From contig DASYRL010000137.1 in assembly GCA_036004445.1 (NCBI GenBank), positions 1 to 18,961 on the forward strand: 18,961 bases of DNA, written 5' to 3'. The notes under the pieces are model-generated. The model saw only the letters and a list, made by a program, of their open reading frames with translations. It did not search any database and was not told the origin of the DNA. Position numbers and translations under genes: made by a program. The DNA comes from DASXUC01 sp036004445. GTDB taxonomy: Bacteria; Sysuimicrobiota; Sysuimicrobiia; Sysuimicrobiales; Kaftiobacteriaceae. Positions 7,285-14,407 of the stretch are shown here, one piece after another. Positions within the stretch are counted from its first letter, which is position 1. Each line of letters opens with the position of its first letter.

Positions 7285-8564
7285 TAGAACGCCTCCATGC
7301 GTTTCCACAGCCTCGGCGCCGCTTCGCGGCAGCGGGCCGCCAACGCGTCTTCGTCCACCAGCTGGTGCCGCCGGTCGCGCACCACCCACTGTCCGGCGAT
7401 CATCACGTCGCGGACCGCCGCCGCCGTGAGTCCGAACACGAAGTGGCCGGCTACGTTCGCCGCGTTCAGCGGCGTGGGGACATGGGAGTCGAGGACGATC
7501 AGATCCGCGGGCGCGCCGGGTTCCAGGGTCCCCAGCAGTGGCTCATCGAACATGCGTCCCACGATGGTCGCCCCCGCGGTCAGCCGGTCCACCGCAAAGC
7601 CGGGACCGCTTTCCCAGGACGCCTCGCGCGCTTTCAGGTAGCATGCCCGTGTTTCCGTGAACATGTCGCCGTCGATGCCGTCGGTGCCCAGCGCGACGCG
7701 CGGCCCCATGCGCAGGACCGGCGCATAGCCCACCCCGTTGTTCATGTTGGACCGCGGATTGTGCGCCACCCACGCTCCGGATTCTTGCACCAAGCGTAGC
7801 TCAGTTTCGTCGAGGTGGACCCCATGGGCTACCAGATCGCCGGCGGCGAGCGCCCCGGCACTGGCCAGCCGGTGCGCGGTGCGCATCCTGTACTTCTGCA
7901 ACGAATCGTCTTCGTCGCTGAGGTCCTCGGCGAGATGGATGTGCACCGGGACCCGGTGGTCTCGGGCCCCGCCCACCAGCGCGTCCATCGTGTCGGGTCC
8001 GATCGTGAACGACGCGTGCGCTCCCATCATGCCGCGGATCAGGTCACGCCGGTTGCCGCGCAGGAAGCGCACGTTCTCGGCGACCCCGTCGCGCCCCCTC
8101 GCTTCGCCGTGGCGGTCGGTGACTTCGTAGCACACGATGCCGCGCACGCCCGCCTCGGTTAGGCCGTCGGCGACGGCGTCCAGCGATCCGTTGATGGCTT
8201 CCGGAGACGCATGGTGATCGATGATCGACGTCGTCCCGGCCTTGGCGGCTTCCACCGCGCCGAGGGCGGCGGAGAGGCGGATCGTGTCGAGATCCAGGGC
8301 CCGGTCCAGCCGCCACCAGATCCGTTCGAGAATCTCCGGAAAGCTGCGCGGCGGCTCGGCGGGGCCGGGCATGCCGCGGGCGAGAGCCGAGTACAGGTGA
8401 TGGTGCGCGCAGACGTTGCCCGGCAGAACCAGACAGCCGGAGACGTCAACGGGGGTGGCGCCGGGCGCCTCAGCGGTGATGCGTCCGGCGGCGACGGCGA
8501 GGGGACGCGAGCCGACCCGTCCGCGCGATGGATCGACCAGCAGCCCGCCTTCCAGCACAAACAC
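7284..8564 (-). CDS. ssnA: SsnA-type amidohydrolase (purine-cluster aminohydrolase)
   Basis: A 426-residue amidohydrolase-superfamily enzyme with the SsnA signature. The first metal motif is in PGNVCAHHHLYSALARGM (48-65; H54 and H56). HIHLAED (208-214) supplies H210 and E213, H247 is in VAHGVH, and the SsnA-type NPRSNMNNGVGY (269-280) and LGTDGIDGDM (292-301; metal Asp D295) follow. The family is related to guanine deaminase and chlorohydrolases, and accompanies selenium-dependent molybdenum hydroxylases in many bacteria. A role in deaminating or opening a purine-derived ring is inferred from this association. The start is GTG at 8564 (another GTG two codons later). No good Shine-Dalgarno is present: the bases upstream belong to the inverted repeat between this gene and the hydroxylase gene. 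The stop overlaps the ygeW ATG by one base. Confidence 0.93.
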   Translation of the reverse strand: MFVLEGGLLVDPSRGRVGSRPLAVAAGRITAEAPGATPVDVSGCLVLPGNVCAHHHLYSALARGMPGPAEPPRSFPEILERIWWRLDRALDLDTIRLSAALGAVEAAKAGTTSIIDHHASPEAINGSLDAVADGLTEAGVRGIVCYEVTDRHGEARGRDGVAENVRFLRGNRRDLIRGMMGAHASFTIGPDTMDALVGGARDHRVPVHIHLAEDLSDEDDSLQKYRMRTAHRLASAGALAAGDLVAHGVHLDETELRLVQESGAWVAHNPRSNMNNGVGYAPVLRMGPRVALGTDGIDGDMFTETRACYLKAREASWESGPGFAVDRLTAGATIVGRMFDEPLLGTLEPGAPADLIVLDSHVPTPLNAANVAGHFVFGLTAAAVRDVMIAGQWVVRDRRHQLVDEDALAARCREAAPRLWKRMEAF

Positions 8565-8673
8565 GGGACTAGGGGACTGGGGGACTAGGGGAATGGTCAG
8601 TCTCCATGATACTGGGGAAGTACTCTGGCGTCATGGTCTCGCCGAGTCCCGTAGTCCCGGGTCCCCTAGTCCC
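8565..8673. repeat. 109-bp imperfect inverted repeat with internal GGGACTAGGGGA units
   Basis: The outer arms are perfect: GGGACTAGGGGAC at 8565-8577 and its reverse complement at 8661-8673. The pairing continues inward with few mismatches through a second GGGACTA unit (8581-8587 against 8649-8656), a CCATGA/TCATGG pair (8604-8609, 8631-8636), and a central AGTACT (8619-8624). The left arm also contains the unit twice in tandem. It fills the whole gap between the hydroxylase gene and ssnA, and the hydroxylase TAG stop (8668-8666) lies inside the right arm. RNA from either strand could fold into a long hairpin. No transposase gene is near, so it resembles a REP/MITE-like or low-complexity intergenic repeat. 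Confidence 0.85.
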
Positions 8674-11290
8674 TTGGTGTTGCCCGTTTGGGGCCGACGG
8701 CTTTGGGATGCGCGGCGCGGGCCGCCGCGGTGTCCTTCATCGGCAGGCGAGTGCGCCAGCGGCCATCGAAGGCGTGCGCGGCGCCGGCCACCGCGGACGC
8801 CGTCGGCACCAGCCCGATCTCCCCGACCCCCTTGGCCCCGTACGGCCCCTCGGGCTGCGGCACTTCGATGAAGATGCATTCAACCGGGGGCATGCCGGTG
8901 GCGGGAATGATGCCCTGGGACTTCAGCGTGGGCGTCTTGATGTGGCCGCCTTCGACGACGAACTCCTCGGCCAGGGCGTGTCCGAGCCCCATGTGGATCG
9001 CGCCTTCGATCTGTCCTTCCAGCAGGTTGCGGTTCATGACCCGGCCCACGTCGTGCGCGGCGATCACCTTGTCGATCTTGCCGGTCTCGCCGAGGATGAC
9101 GACCTGCGCCGCCCACCCGTAGCAGATGTGCGAGCGCTGCAGGTTGGGATCGTCCATCGGCTGCGTCAGCGTAAACGTCACTTCGCCGGTAAACTCTTCC
9201 CCGGCCAGGTCAGTCAGACGGTGTCCGTCGAGGTGAGACTTTAGCGCGTCGCAGGCGCGCCGCACCGACAGCCCGCCCAGGAACGTCCCGCGCGACGCGG
9301 TGGTCTGGCCGCTGCCGAACTCGCGGGAAGTATCGACTTCGACGCGCACTTTCTTCAGATCGACGCCGTACGGGGCGAGTTCCTCGCACACGACCTGCTG
9401 CAGCACGGTGTGCACGCCCTGGCCCATCTCCGTCCACGGATGGCGCAGGAGGATCGTGCCGTCGGATTGCACCTGCAGCGACGCGAAGCTGCGTTCGGGC
9501 AGTCCGTTGCCGACGCCGACGTTTTTCACTGCGCAGGCGATGCCCGCGTACGTCGCGTCCTTGTACGCGTCCTTGACCGCGAGCAGGCACTGCTTCAGTC
9601 CGACCCCGGGCCCGAGCACCTGCCCGGTGCCGAACGTTCCTCCCACGTCGAGGGCGTTGATCCACCGGATGTCCCAGCCGTCGATCCCGACCCGCCCGGC
9701 CAGCCGATCGAGGGCGCCTTCCATCGCGAAATTGGCTTGATTGCTGCCGAACCCGCGCATCGCTCCCGCCGGCGGGTTGTTCGTGTACACGCAGTACGCT
9801 TCCACGTCCACCACCGGGACGTCGTACGCGCTGCAGGAGTGCCCGCAGGCCCGCTGCAGCACTTTGTCGCCGACGCTGGCGTACGCGCCGGTGTCGCCGA
9901 TGATGCGGGCCTTCACGGCCGTCAGGCGTCCGCGCGCGTCGCACCCGACCGTGTACGTCATCCGCAGCGGGTGGCGCTTCACGTGCATGCGGATCGACTC
10001 TTCTCGGGACAGGGTCAGCTTGATCGGCTTGCCCGTCGCCCGTGCCAGGATCGCCGCATGGCCGTTGATGCCCAGGTCTTCTTTGGCCCCGAACGCGCCG
10101 CCGTTGCTCACCAGCGTCACGCGCACGCGTGATTCGGGCTCACCCAGCAATCGGGCGATCTGCCGGCGGTCGTCCCAGACGCCCTGGCCTCCGGAGAACA
10201 CGCGCATTCCCTCCGCCGTGTCGTAGGCCAGCGCCGACTCGGGCTCGAGGAATGCGTGCTCGATGAACTGCGTCTGGAACGTCTCGCTGACAACGTGCGC
10301 GGAGGCCGCCAGCGCGTCGTCGACGCTGCCGCGTTTGATCTGCCACTTCTTCAGCAGGTTCCCCTTCTCGTGCACCTTCGGGGCGTCGGGTGCGAGGGCG
10401 GCCTCGGGATCGGTGACCGGCTCGAGGACGTCATACTCCACCGCGATCGCCGCCGCGGCCGCCCGGGCAGCCCGCCGCGACGTGGCGACTACCGCCGCCA
10501 AGACGTCGCCGACGTACCGGGTCGTCTCGCCGCTTGCGATGAACGCCGGCCAGTCGTTGTGGATGCAGCCGACTTCGCGCTCCCCGGGCACGTCGGCCGC
10601 CGTGACGATCTTCACGACGCCGGGCATGGTGGCGGCGCGGGACGTGTCGAGCTTCTTGACCACGGCGCGCGGGTGGTCGGAGAAGCGCAGCGCGCCGTGC
10701 AGCATCTCCGGCACGCGGAGATCGTTGATAAACGGCTTGTCCCCCAGGGCCAGGTCCGGACTCTCGTACCGCGGCGCCCTGGACCCCAGCCGCCCGCTCC
10801 AGTCCAGCTCTGGCCCGACGTCGCCGGCAAGAATCCTGCCGGCGACGTCGATTGCATCGATGATCTTCACGTATCCCGTACACCGGCAGAGATGGCCGGT
10901 CAGCGACTTGGCGATCACCTCGCGCGTCGGGCGGGGATCCTTGCGCAGGAGGCCGCCGGCTTTGACCACAATGCCCGGGGAGCAGAACCCGCACTGCGAT
11001 GCTCCGGTGGCGGCGAACGCCGTCGCAAACGCCTCGCGTTCGCGGTCGGTCAGTCCTTCCAGCGTGACGACCGACGTTCCCGCGAACGCGCTGGCGGGCT
11101 GCGAGCACGCCACGCGGGCCCGGCCGTCCACCAGCACGGTGCAGCAGCCGCAGTACCCTTCCGGCTGGCAGCCATCTTTGACCGATAGCACGCCGCACTG
11201 TTCCCGCAGCACGTCCAGCAGTGTGTCGTCCGGATGCGCGGGGACGGTCACCGGCGTGCCGTTGAGGGTAAACGTGACGGATTCGGCCAT
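8666..11290 (-). CDS. Xanthine-dehydrogenase-type molybdenum hydroxylase, fused [2Fe-2S] and Mo domains (selenium-dependent XDH-like)
   Basis: An 874-residue protein in two parts. Residues 1-155 are the two [2Fe-2S] domains: a ferredoxin-type cluster (C41, C47, C50, C62) and the second cluster CGFC (100-103) with CRC (135-137). The rest is the molybdopterin domain, with GGAFGAKED, AMRGFGSNQ and, near the C-terminus, GAKGVGEIG, whose E824 is the expected catalytic glutamate. The arrangement (Fe-S fused directly to Mo, no FAD domain) and the wording of conserved segments match the selenium-dependent xanthine dehydrogenase family that accompanies ssnA and ygeW. It should hydroxylate a purine such as hypoxanthine or xanthine, or run the reverse reductive step. 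Selenium itself cannot be seen in sequence. The true start is ATG 11290, overlapping the LLM stop (ATGA); an in-frame extension upstream lies within the LLM gene. No FAD subunit gene is in the window. Confidence 0.93.
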   Translation of the reverse strand: MAESVTFTLNGTPVTVPAHPDDTLLDVLREQCGVLSVKDGCQPEGYCGCCTVLVDGRARVACSQPASAFAGTSVVTLEGLTDREREAFATAFAATGASQCGFCSPGIVVKAGGLLRKDPRPTREVIAKSLTGHLCRCTGYVKIIDAIDVAGRILAGDVGPELDWSGRLGSRAPRYESPDLALGDKPFINDLRVPEMLHGALRFSDHPRAVVKKLDTSRAATMPGVVKIVTAADVPGEREVGCIHNDWPAFIASGETTRYVGDVLAAVVATSRRAARAAAAAIAVEYDVLEPVTDPEAALAPDAPKVHEKGNLLKKWQIKRGSVDDALAASAHVVSETFQTQFIEHAFLEPESALAYDTAEGMRVFSGGQGVWDDRRQIARLLGEPESRVRVTLVSNGGAFGAKEDLGINGHAAILARATGKPIKLTLSREESIRMHVKRHPLRMTYTVGCDARGRLTAVKARIIGDTGAYASVGDKVLQRACGHSCSAYDVPVVDVEAYCVYTNNPPAGAMRGFGSNQANFAMEGALDRLAGRVGIDGWDIRWINALDVGGTFGTGQVLGPGVGLKQCLLAVKDAYKDATYAGIACAVKNVGVGNGLPERSFASLQVQSDGTILLRHPWTEMGQGVHTVLQQVVCEELAPYGVDLKKVRVEVDTSREFGSGQTTASRGTFLGGLSVRRACDALKSHLDGHRLTDLAGEEFTGEVTFTLTQPMDDPNLQRSHICYGWAAQVVILGETGKIDKVIAAHDVGRVMNRNLLEGQIEGAIHMGLGHALAEEFVVEGGHIKTPTLKSQGIIPATGMPPVECIFIEVPQPEGPYGAKGVGEIGLVPTASAVAGAAHAFDGRWRTRLPMKDTAAARAAHPKAVGPKRATPRD

Positions 11291-12357
11291 CAGGTCACCG
11301 CCTGTTCTGAACCGCCACGCCCTGTCGGGCTCGCGGCGGCGCCTGAGCCCGGCGAATGGTTCGGGGCGAAGGTGTCGATCATCAGTTCCACGTCGTCGCC
11401 CAGCGGATAGAGCACCGGACAGGTCGCGCCGTGGGCGACGTACTCGGCGACTTTGGCCCGGCATTCCTCGGGAGTTCCCGACGCGCTGACCATCTGCACC
11501 ACGTCATCTGGCACGTAGCGGGACGCCGCCACGATTTGCTCGTGGGTCGCCGGCCAGGAGACCACCTCGTTGATCTTGTCGATGAGCGACTGTGCGACGC
11601 CCGATGCCTTCATGATGTGCGGCTGCTGGCCGAGGTACTGCGTCAGCAGGATCCGCGCCCCGTCCATCGCCCTGGCCCGGTCCCGATCCACCGAGCAGAC
11701 CACCAGCTGCGGCCGGTCGATCTCCTCCACCCGCCGCCCGGCGCGCCGGGCCCCTACCATGATGCGCTCCATCGCCTCATCATTGTACTTTGGCGAGACC
11801 ATGTAGTTGAGCAGCACGCCGTCCCCGATCTCCCCGGCCAGCTCCAGCATCTTCGGGCCGGTGGCCCCGACGTAGATGGGGATGGTCCGCGGCGCGGTAT
11901 CCCCGTGGACGACGTCGATACGCACCCCGTCGAGGTAGACGAACTGGCCCTCGTAGCTGACCTCCTCGAGGGTGAAGAGCGCACGGCAGGCCTCGACGGT
12001 CTCCCGCATGCACTGCAGGGGGCTGGTCCGCGTGATGCCGACCTTGCGCGCGAGCGGATCCCACCACGCACCGAGTCCCAGCAGGATGCGCCCGGGCGCC
12101 AGATCGTCGAGCGTGACGAACGTCGCAGCCAGCAATCCCACGTTGCGGGTCCAGGTGTTGACGACCCCGGAGCCCACTTTAAGGTACTGCGTGTGTGAGG
12201 CATACGCGGCCATGGGCACCGTGGCCTCGCGCACGAGCCGGGACTCGGCCTGCCAGACGGCCTCGAAGCCGCGCGCCTCAGCATACTGCGCATACCCGAT
12301 GCCGTCGCGGATCGGATGCTTATCCTGGAGGTAAAGTGCCATGCGCGGGCGAGCCAT
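11290..12357 (-). CDS. LLM-class (luciferase-like) flavin/F420-dependent oxidoreductase
   Basis: A 355-residue protein of the bacterial luciferase-like monooxygenase superfamily, TIM-barrel type, closest in look to F420-dependent reductases of the Mer/methylene-H4MPT type. Visible are the early strand-helix unit ending EARGFEAVWQAES (28-39), the GSGVVNTWTR strand (62-71, cf. GTxVxNxxxR in the family), ATFVTLDDLAPGRILLGLGA (78-97) and IPIYVGATGPKMLELAGEIGDG further on. Cofactor (F420 or FMN) and substrate cannot be read out. It is first in the five-gene minus-strand operon, and its stop overlaps the hydroxylase start. This raises the possibility that it serves the same pathway, either as a redox enzyme on a purine-derived intermediate or as a redox partner; this is inference. 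Start ATG 12357, with a second ATG five codons in; only a weak Shine-Dalgarno precedes it. Confidence 0.9.
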   Translation of the reverse strand: MARPRMALYLQDKHPIRDGIGYAQYAEARGFEAVWQAESRLVREATVPMAAYASHTQYLKVGSGVVNTWTRNVGLLAATFVTLDDLAPGRILLGLGAWWDPLARKVGITRTSPLQCMRETVEACRALFTLEEVSYEGQFVYLDGVRIDVVHGDTAPRTIPIYVGATGPKMLELAGEIGDGVLLNYMVSPKYNDEAMERIMVGARRAGRRVEEIDRPQLVVCSVDRDRARAMDGARILLTQYLGQQPHIMKASGVAQSLIDKINEVVSWPATHEQIVAASRYVPDDVVQMVSASGTPEECRAKVAEYVAHGATCPVLYPLGDDVELMIDTFAPNHSPGSGAAASPTGRGGSEQAVT

Positions 12358-12535
12358 TGAGGCCTAGTTTCATGCAGACCGCCGCGAACCCTTGTCCCGT
12401 ATGATTCGCTCAGTCGAATGCTGCGCTGACGCAGGATCTGTTGGAGCGAATCGTGCGGGACTTGTCCACCTGCGGAAGGGCGGCGGGAATAGGAACCGAA
12501 AGAGCCCAGCACGGCGGATCGGGGGAGACAAGGCC
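12358..12535. promoter_or_regulatory. Divergent intergenic region between the LLM operon and the ABC importer operon
   Basis: 178 bases that must hold the promoters for the minus-strand purine-type operon and probably the plus-strand ABC importer. I could not identify convincing -35/-10 boxes on either strand. It contains the long stem-loop at 12394-12461 and a strong purine-rich ribosome binding site, GGGGGAG at 12521-12527, eight bases before the importer gene's ATG. That site decides the start at 12536 over an in-frame upstream start at 12392. Confidence 0.6.
12394..12461 (+). promoter_or_regulatory. Predicted structured leader: 18-bp stem with internal loop and inner hairpin
   Basis: GTCCCGTATGATTCGCTC (12394-12411) pairs over all 18 positions with GAGCGAATCGTGCGGGAC (12444-12461) if read as plus-strand RNA, using two G-U wobbles. 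Inside are two 9-base unpaired strands (12412-12420 and 12435-12443) and a 5-bp inner hairpin, CTGCG-CTGA-CGCAG (12421-12434). On the minus strand the two wobbles become A-C mismatches, which favours function in the plus-strand transcript, that is, the leader of the NMT1-like ABC importer, 60 bases before its ribosome binding site. No T-run follows, so it is not an ordinary terminator. A hairpin with a large internal bulge upstream of an NMT1-type gene recalls the xanthine-sensing NMT1 motif in outline only; I have not matched a consensus. A protein-binding palindrome is the main alternative. Confidence 0.45.
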
Positions 12536-13573
12536 ATGAGAAGACCTGTGATCGGTGTGCTCGTGATGGTGCTGGTGGGACTGACTGCCATGACGGGTCT
12601 GGGCCAGCCCGCCCGGGCCAGGGTGAACTGGAAGTTCACGCTCGACTTCGCCGTCCAGGGCCCGCAGGCGCCGTTCCTCCTGGCGCTGGACCGGGGCTAC
12701 TTCGCGGCGGAGGGCATCAATCTGACGATCGACCGCGGCTTCGGCTCCGCCGACGCGGTCACGAAGATCGCGAGCGGCGCCTACGACCTCGGGTACGCGG
12801 ACATCAATTCGATGGTGGAGTTCAACGTCCGCAACCCGGACAAGGCCCTGATCGGCTTCGTGATGCTGTTGAACACACCGCCGTTTGCGATCATCACGCT
12901 GCGGCGGGAGAACATCACGCGCCCGGCTGACCTGCAGGGCAAGAAGCTGGGCGCGCCCGTCGGCGATGCGCCGCGGCGGTTGTTCCCGGTATTCGCGAAA
13001 GCCGTCGGCATCCACCCCGACTCTGTGGAATGGGTGTCCATGGACGTGCCGCTGCGCGAACCGTCGCTCATCCGCGGCAGCGTCAACGCGATCACCGGAT
13101 TCTATTTCACCGCCGTGCTCAATCTGCGCGCCGCCGGGGTGAACCCCAATGACATCGTGAGCTTCCTGTACAGCGACTACGGGCTGCCGCTGTACGGCAA
13201 CGCGATCATGGCGCCGCCGGCGCTGCTCCGCGGCAATCCGGACGCCGCGCGCGGGTTCGCGCGCGCGTTCATCCGGGGCCTGCGGGACAGCATCACCGAT
13301 CCTGATGCGGCGATCGCGGCCATCAAGCGGCGCGACCCGTTGCTCAACGAGGCCGTCGAGAAAGAGCGCCTGCTGCTGGCCCTGCGCAGCAACGTGCTGA
13401 CCCGCGAGGTCGCGGCCGATGGGTTCGGCGGCGTGCGCGGGGAGCGGCTGGCCCGGGCGATTGACGCGCTGGCTGAGGCGTTCAGTCTGCCGTCCAAGCC
13501 GCGGTGGTGGGACGTTTTCACCGTCACCTACCTGCCGCCGAAGCGGGACCGCATGCTGCCGCCGTTGCGATAG
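12536..13573 (+). CDS. ABC transporter substrate-binding protein, NMT1/THI5-like (SsuA/TauA type)
   Basis: A 345-residue exported binding protein. It begins with a Sec-type signal peptide: basic MRR, a hydrophobic core (5-22), then a likely cleavage near QPARARV (25-31). No lipobox cysteine is evident. The mature part has the NMT1/SsuA pattern: FTLDFAVQGPQAPFLLALDRGYFAAEGINL (34-63) followed by GSADAVTKIASGAYDLGYADI (70-90), and ADLQGKKLGAP (131-141). The family binds small compounds such as alkanesulfonates, thiamine-pyrimidine precursors, ureides or purines. Lying between the two halves of a purine-type catabolic cluster, a purine or ureide is the most likely ligand, by inference. The start at 12536 is chosen for its signal peptide and the GGGGGAG site eight bases upstream. 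The ATPase gene follows after three bases. Confidence 0.92.
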   Translation: MRRPVIGVLVMVLVGLTAMTGLGQPARARVNWKFTLDFAVQGPQAPFLLALDRGYFAAEGINLTIDRGFGSADAVTKIASGAYDLGYADINSMVEFNVRNPDKALIGFVMLLNTPPFAIITLRRENITRPADLQGKKLGAPVGDAPRRLFPVFAKAVGIHPDSVEWVSMDVPLREPSLIRGSVNAITGFYFTAVLNLRAAGVNPNDIVSFLYSDYGLPLYGNAIMAPPALLRGNPDAARGFARAFIRGLRDSITDPDAAIAAIKRRDPLLNEAVEKERLLLALRSNVLTREVAADGFGGVRGERLARAIDALAEAFSLPSKPRWWDVFTVTYLPPKRDRMLPPLR

Positions 13574-13576
13574 TTC

Positions 13577-14407
13577 GTGGCGGCGACGCCGTTTGTCGCG
13601 CTCGACCGCGTGCGGGTCGCGTTTTCGCACGACGGGCGCGAGGTGGTCGCGGTTGAAGACGCCAGCCTCGCCGTGGGCCGGGGGGAGTTCGTCGCGATCA
13701 CGGGTCCCAGCGGGTGCGGCAAGACGACGATCCTCAAACTGCTGGCGGGGCTGCTGCGGCCGAGCAGCGGCCCCGCCCTGGACCACTCACGGAGTTCGGG
13801 TCCGGGGCAAGTGCTCGTCGGCGGCCGATCGGTCGCCGGCCCCCAGAAGAACGTCGGGATGGCGTTCCAGAACCCGATCCTGCTCCCGTGGCGGCGGACG
13901 CTGGAGAACGTGCTGCTGCCACTCGAGATCGTTACCCCCCACAAACAGCAGTTCCGCGCGCAGCGGGGCGCGTACGCGGCGCAGGCCAGGGACCTGCTGG
14001 CCGCGGTCGGGATGGACGGGTTCGACGACCGCTATCCCTGGCAGATTTCCGGAGGCCAGCAGCAGCGCGTGAGCCTCTGCCGGGCCCTCATCCACGAGCC
14101 CGAGCTGCTCTTGCTGGACGAACCGTTCGGGGCCCTGGACGCCTTTACGCGCGAAGATCTCTGGCAGGTGTTGCAGGACCTGTGGCTGCGCCGCCGGTTC
14201 ACCGGCATCCTGGTGACGCACGATCTCCGCGAGGCGGTGTTCTTGGCCGATACCGTGTACGTGATGAGCCCGCGGCCGGGGCGGATCATCTACAAGGCAG
14301 CCGTGCCGCTCGATCGGCCCCGCACGCTGGAGGTGAGTTTCACTCAGCGCTTCACCGATATCTATCACGAGATCCGGCGTCGCATCGGCGACGCCCGCGC
14401 CCCATGA
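13577..14407 (+). CDS. ABC transporter ATP-binding protein, nitrate/sulfonate/taurine (SsuB/TauB) type
   Basis: A 276-residue cytoplasmic ATPase that powers the importer formed with the flanking binding protein and permease. It has Walker A GPSGCGKTT (43-51), Q-loop in AFQNPILLPWRRTLENV (96-112, typical of the SsuB/TauB/ThiZ branch), signature ISGGQQQR (157-164), Walker B LLLLDEPFGALD (177-188) and H-loop H215 in VTHD. Between RPSSG and GQVLVGGR (residues 66-76) there is an extra stretch of about ten residues (PALDHSRSSGP) not usual in this family; all catalytic motifs are intact. GTG start three bases after the binding-protein stop, without a clear Shine-Dalgarno; the stop overlaps the permease ATG (ATGA). 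Confidence 0.95.
   Translation: MAATPFVALDRVRVAFSHDGREVVAVEDASLAVGRGEFVAITGPSGCGKTTILKLLAGLLRPSSGPALDHSRSSGPGQVLVGGRSVAGPQKNVGMAFQNPILLPWRRTLENVLLPLEIVTPHKQQFRAQRGAYAAQARDLLAAVGMDGFDDRYPWQISGGQQQRVSLCRALIHEPELLLLDEPFGALDAFTREDLWQVLQDLWLRRRFTGILVTHDLREAVFLADTVYVMSPRPGRIIYKAAVPLDRPRTLEVSFTQRFTDIYHEIRRRIGDARAP

Noticed and set aside
11141..11170. Apparent extra residue between the first two Cys of the ferredoxin-type cluster (C-x5-C)
   Set aside because: All eight cluster cysteines are present, and I recall the same spacing in related hydroxylases, so it is probably a family feature.
12394..12461. Rho-independent terminator for either operon
   Set aside because: No T-run on either side, and the location is upstream of both divergent genes.
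12392..12535. Upstream in-frame extension of the binding protein
   Set aside because: It lacks a signal peptide at its start and overlaps the stem-loop; ATG 12536 has a strong ribosome binding site and a proper signal peptide.
12358..12535. TPP riboswitch, considered because NMT1/THI5-like transporters are often thiamine-linked
   Set aside because: None of the conserved TPP-aptamer sequence words can be seen in this leader.
13714..14403. Long extension of the permease frame across the ATPase gene
   Set aside because: The overlapped region encodes the ATPase with all Walker and signature motifs; the permease starts at the ATGA overlap.
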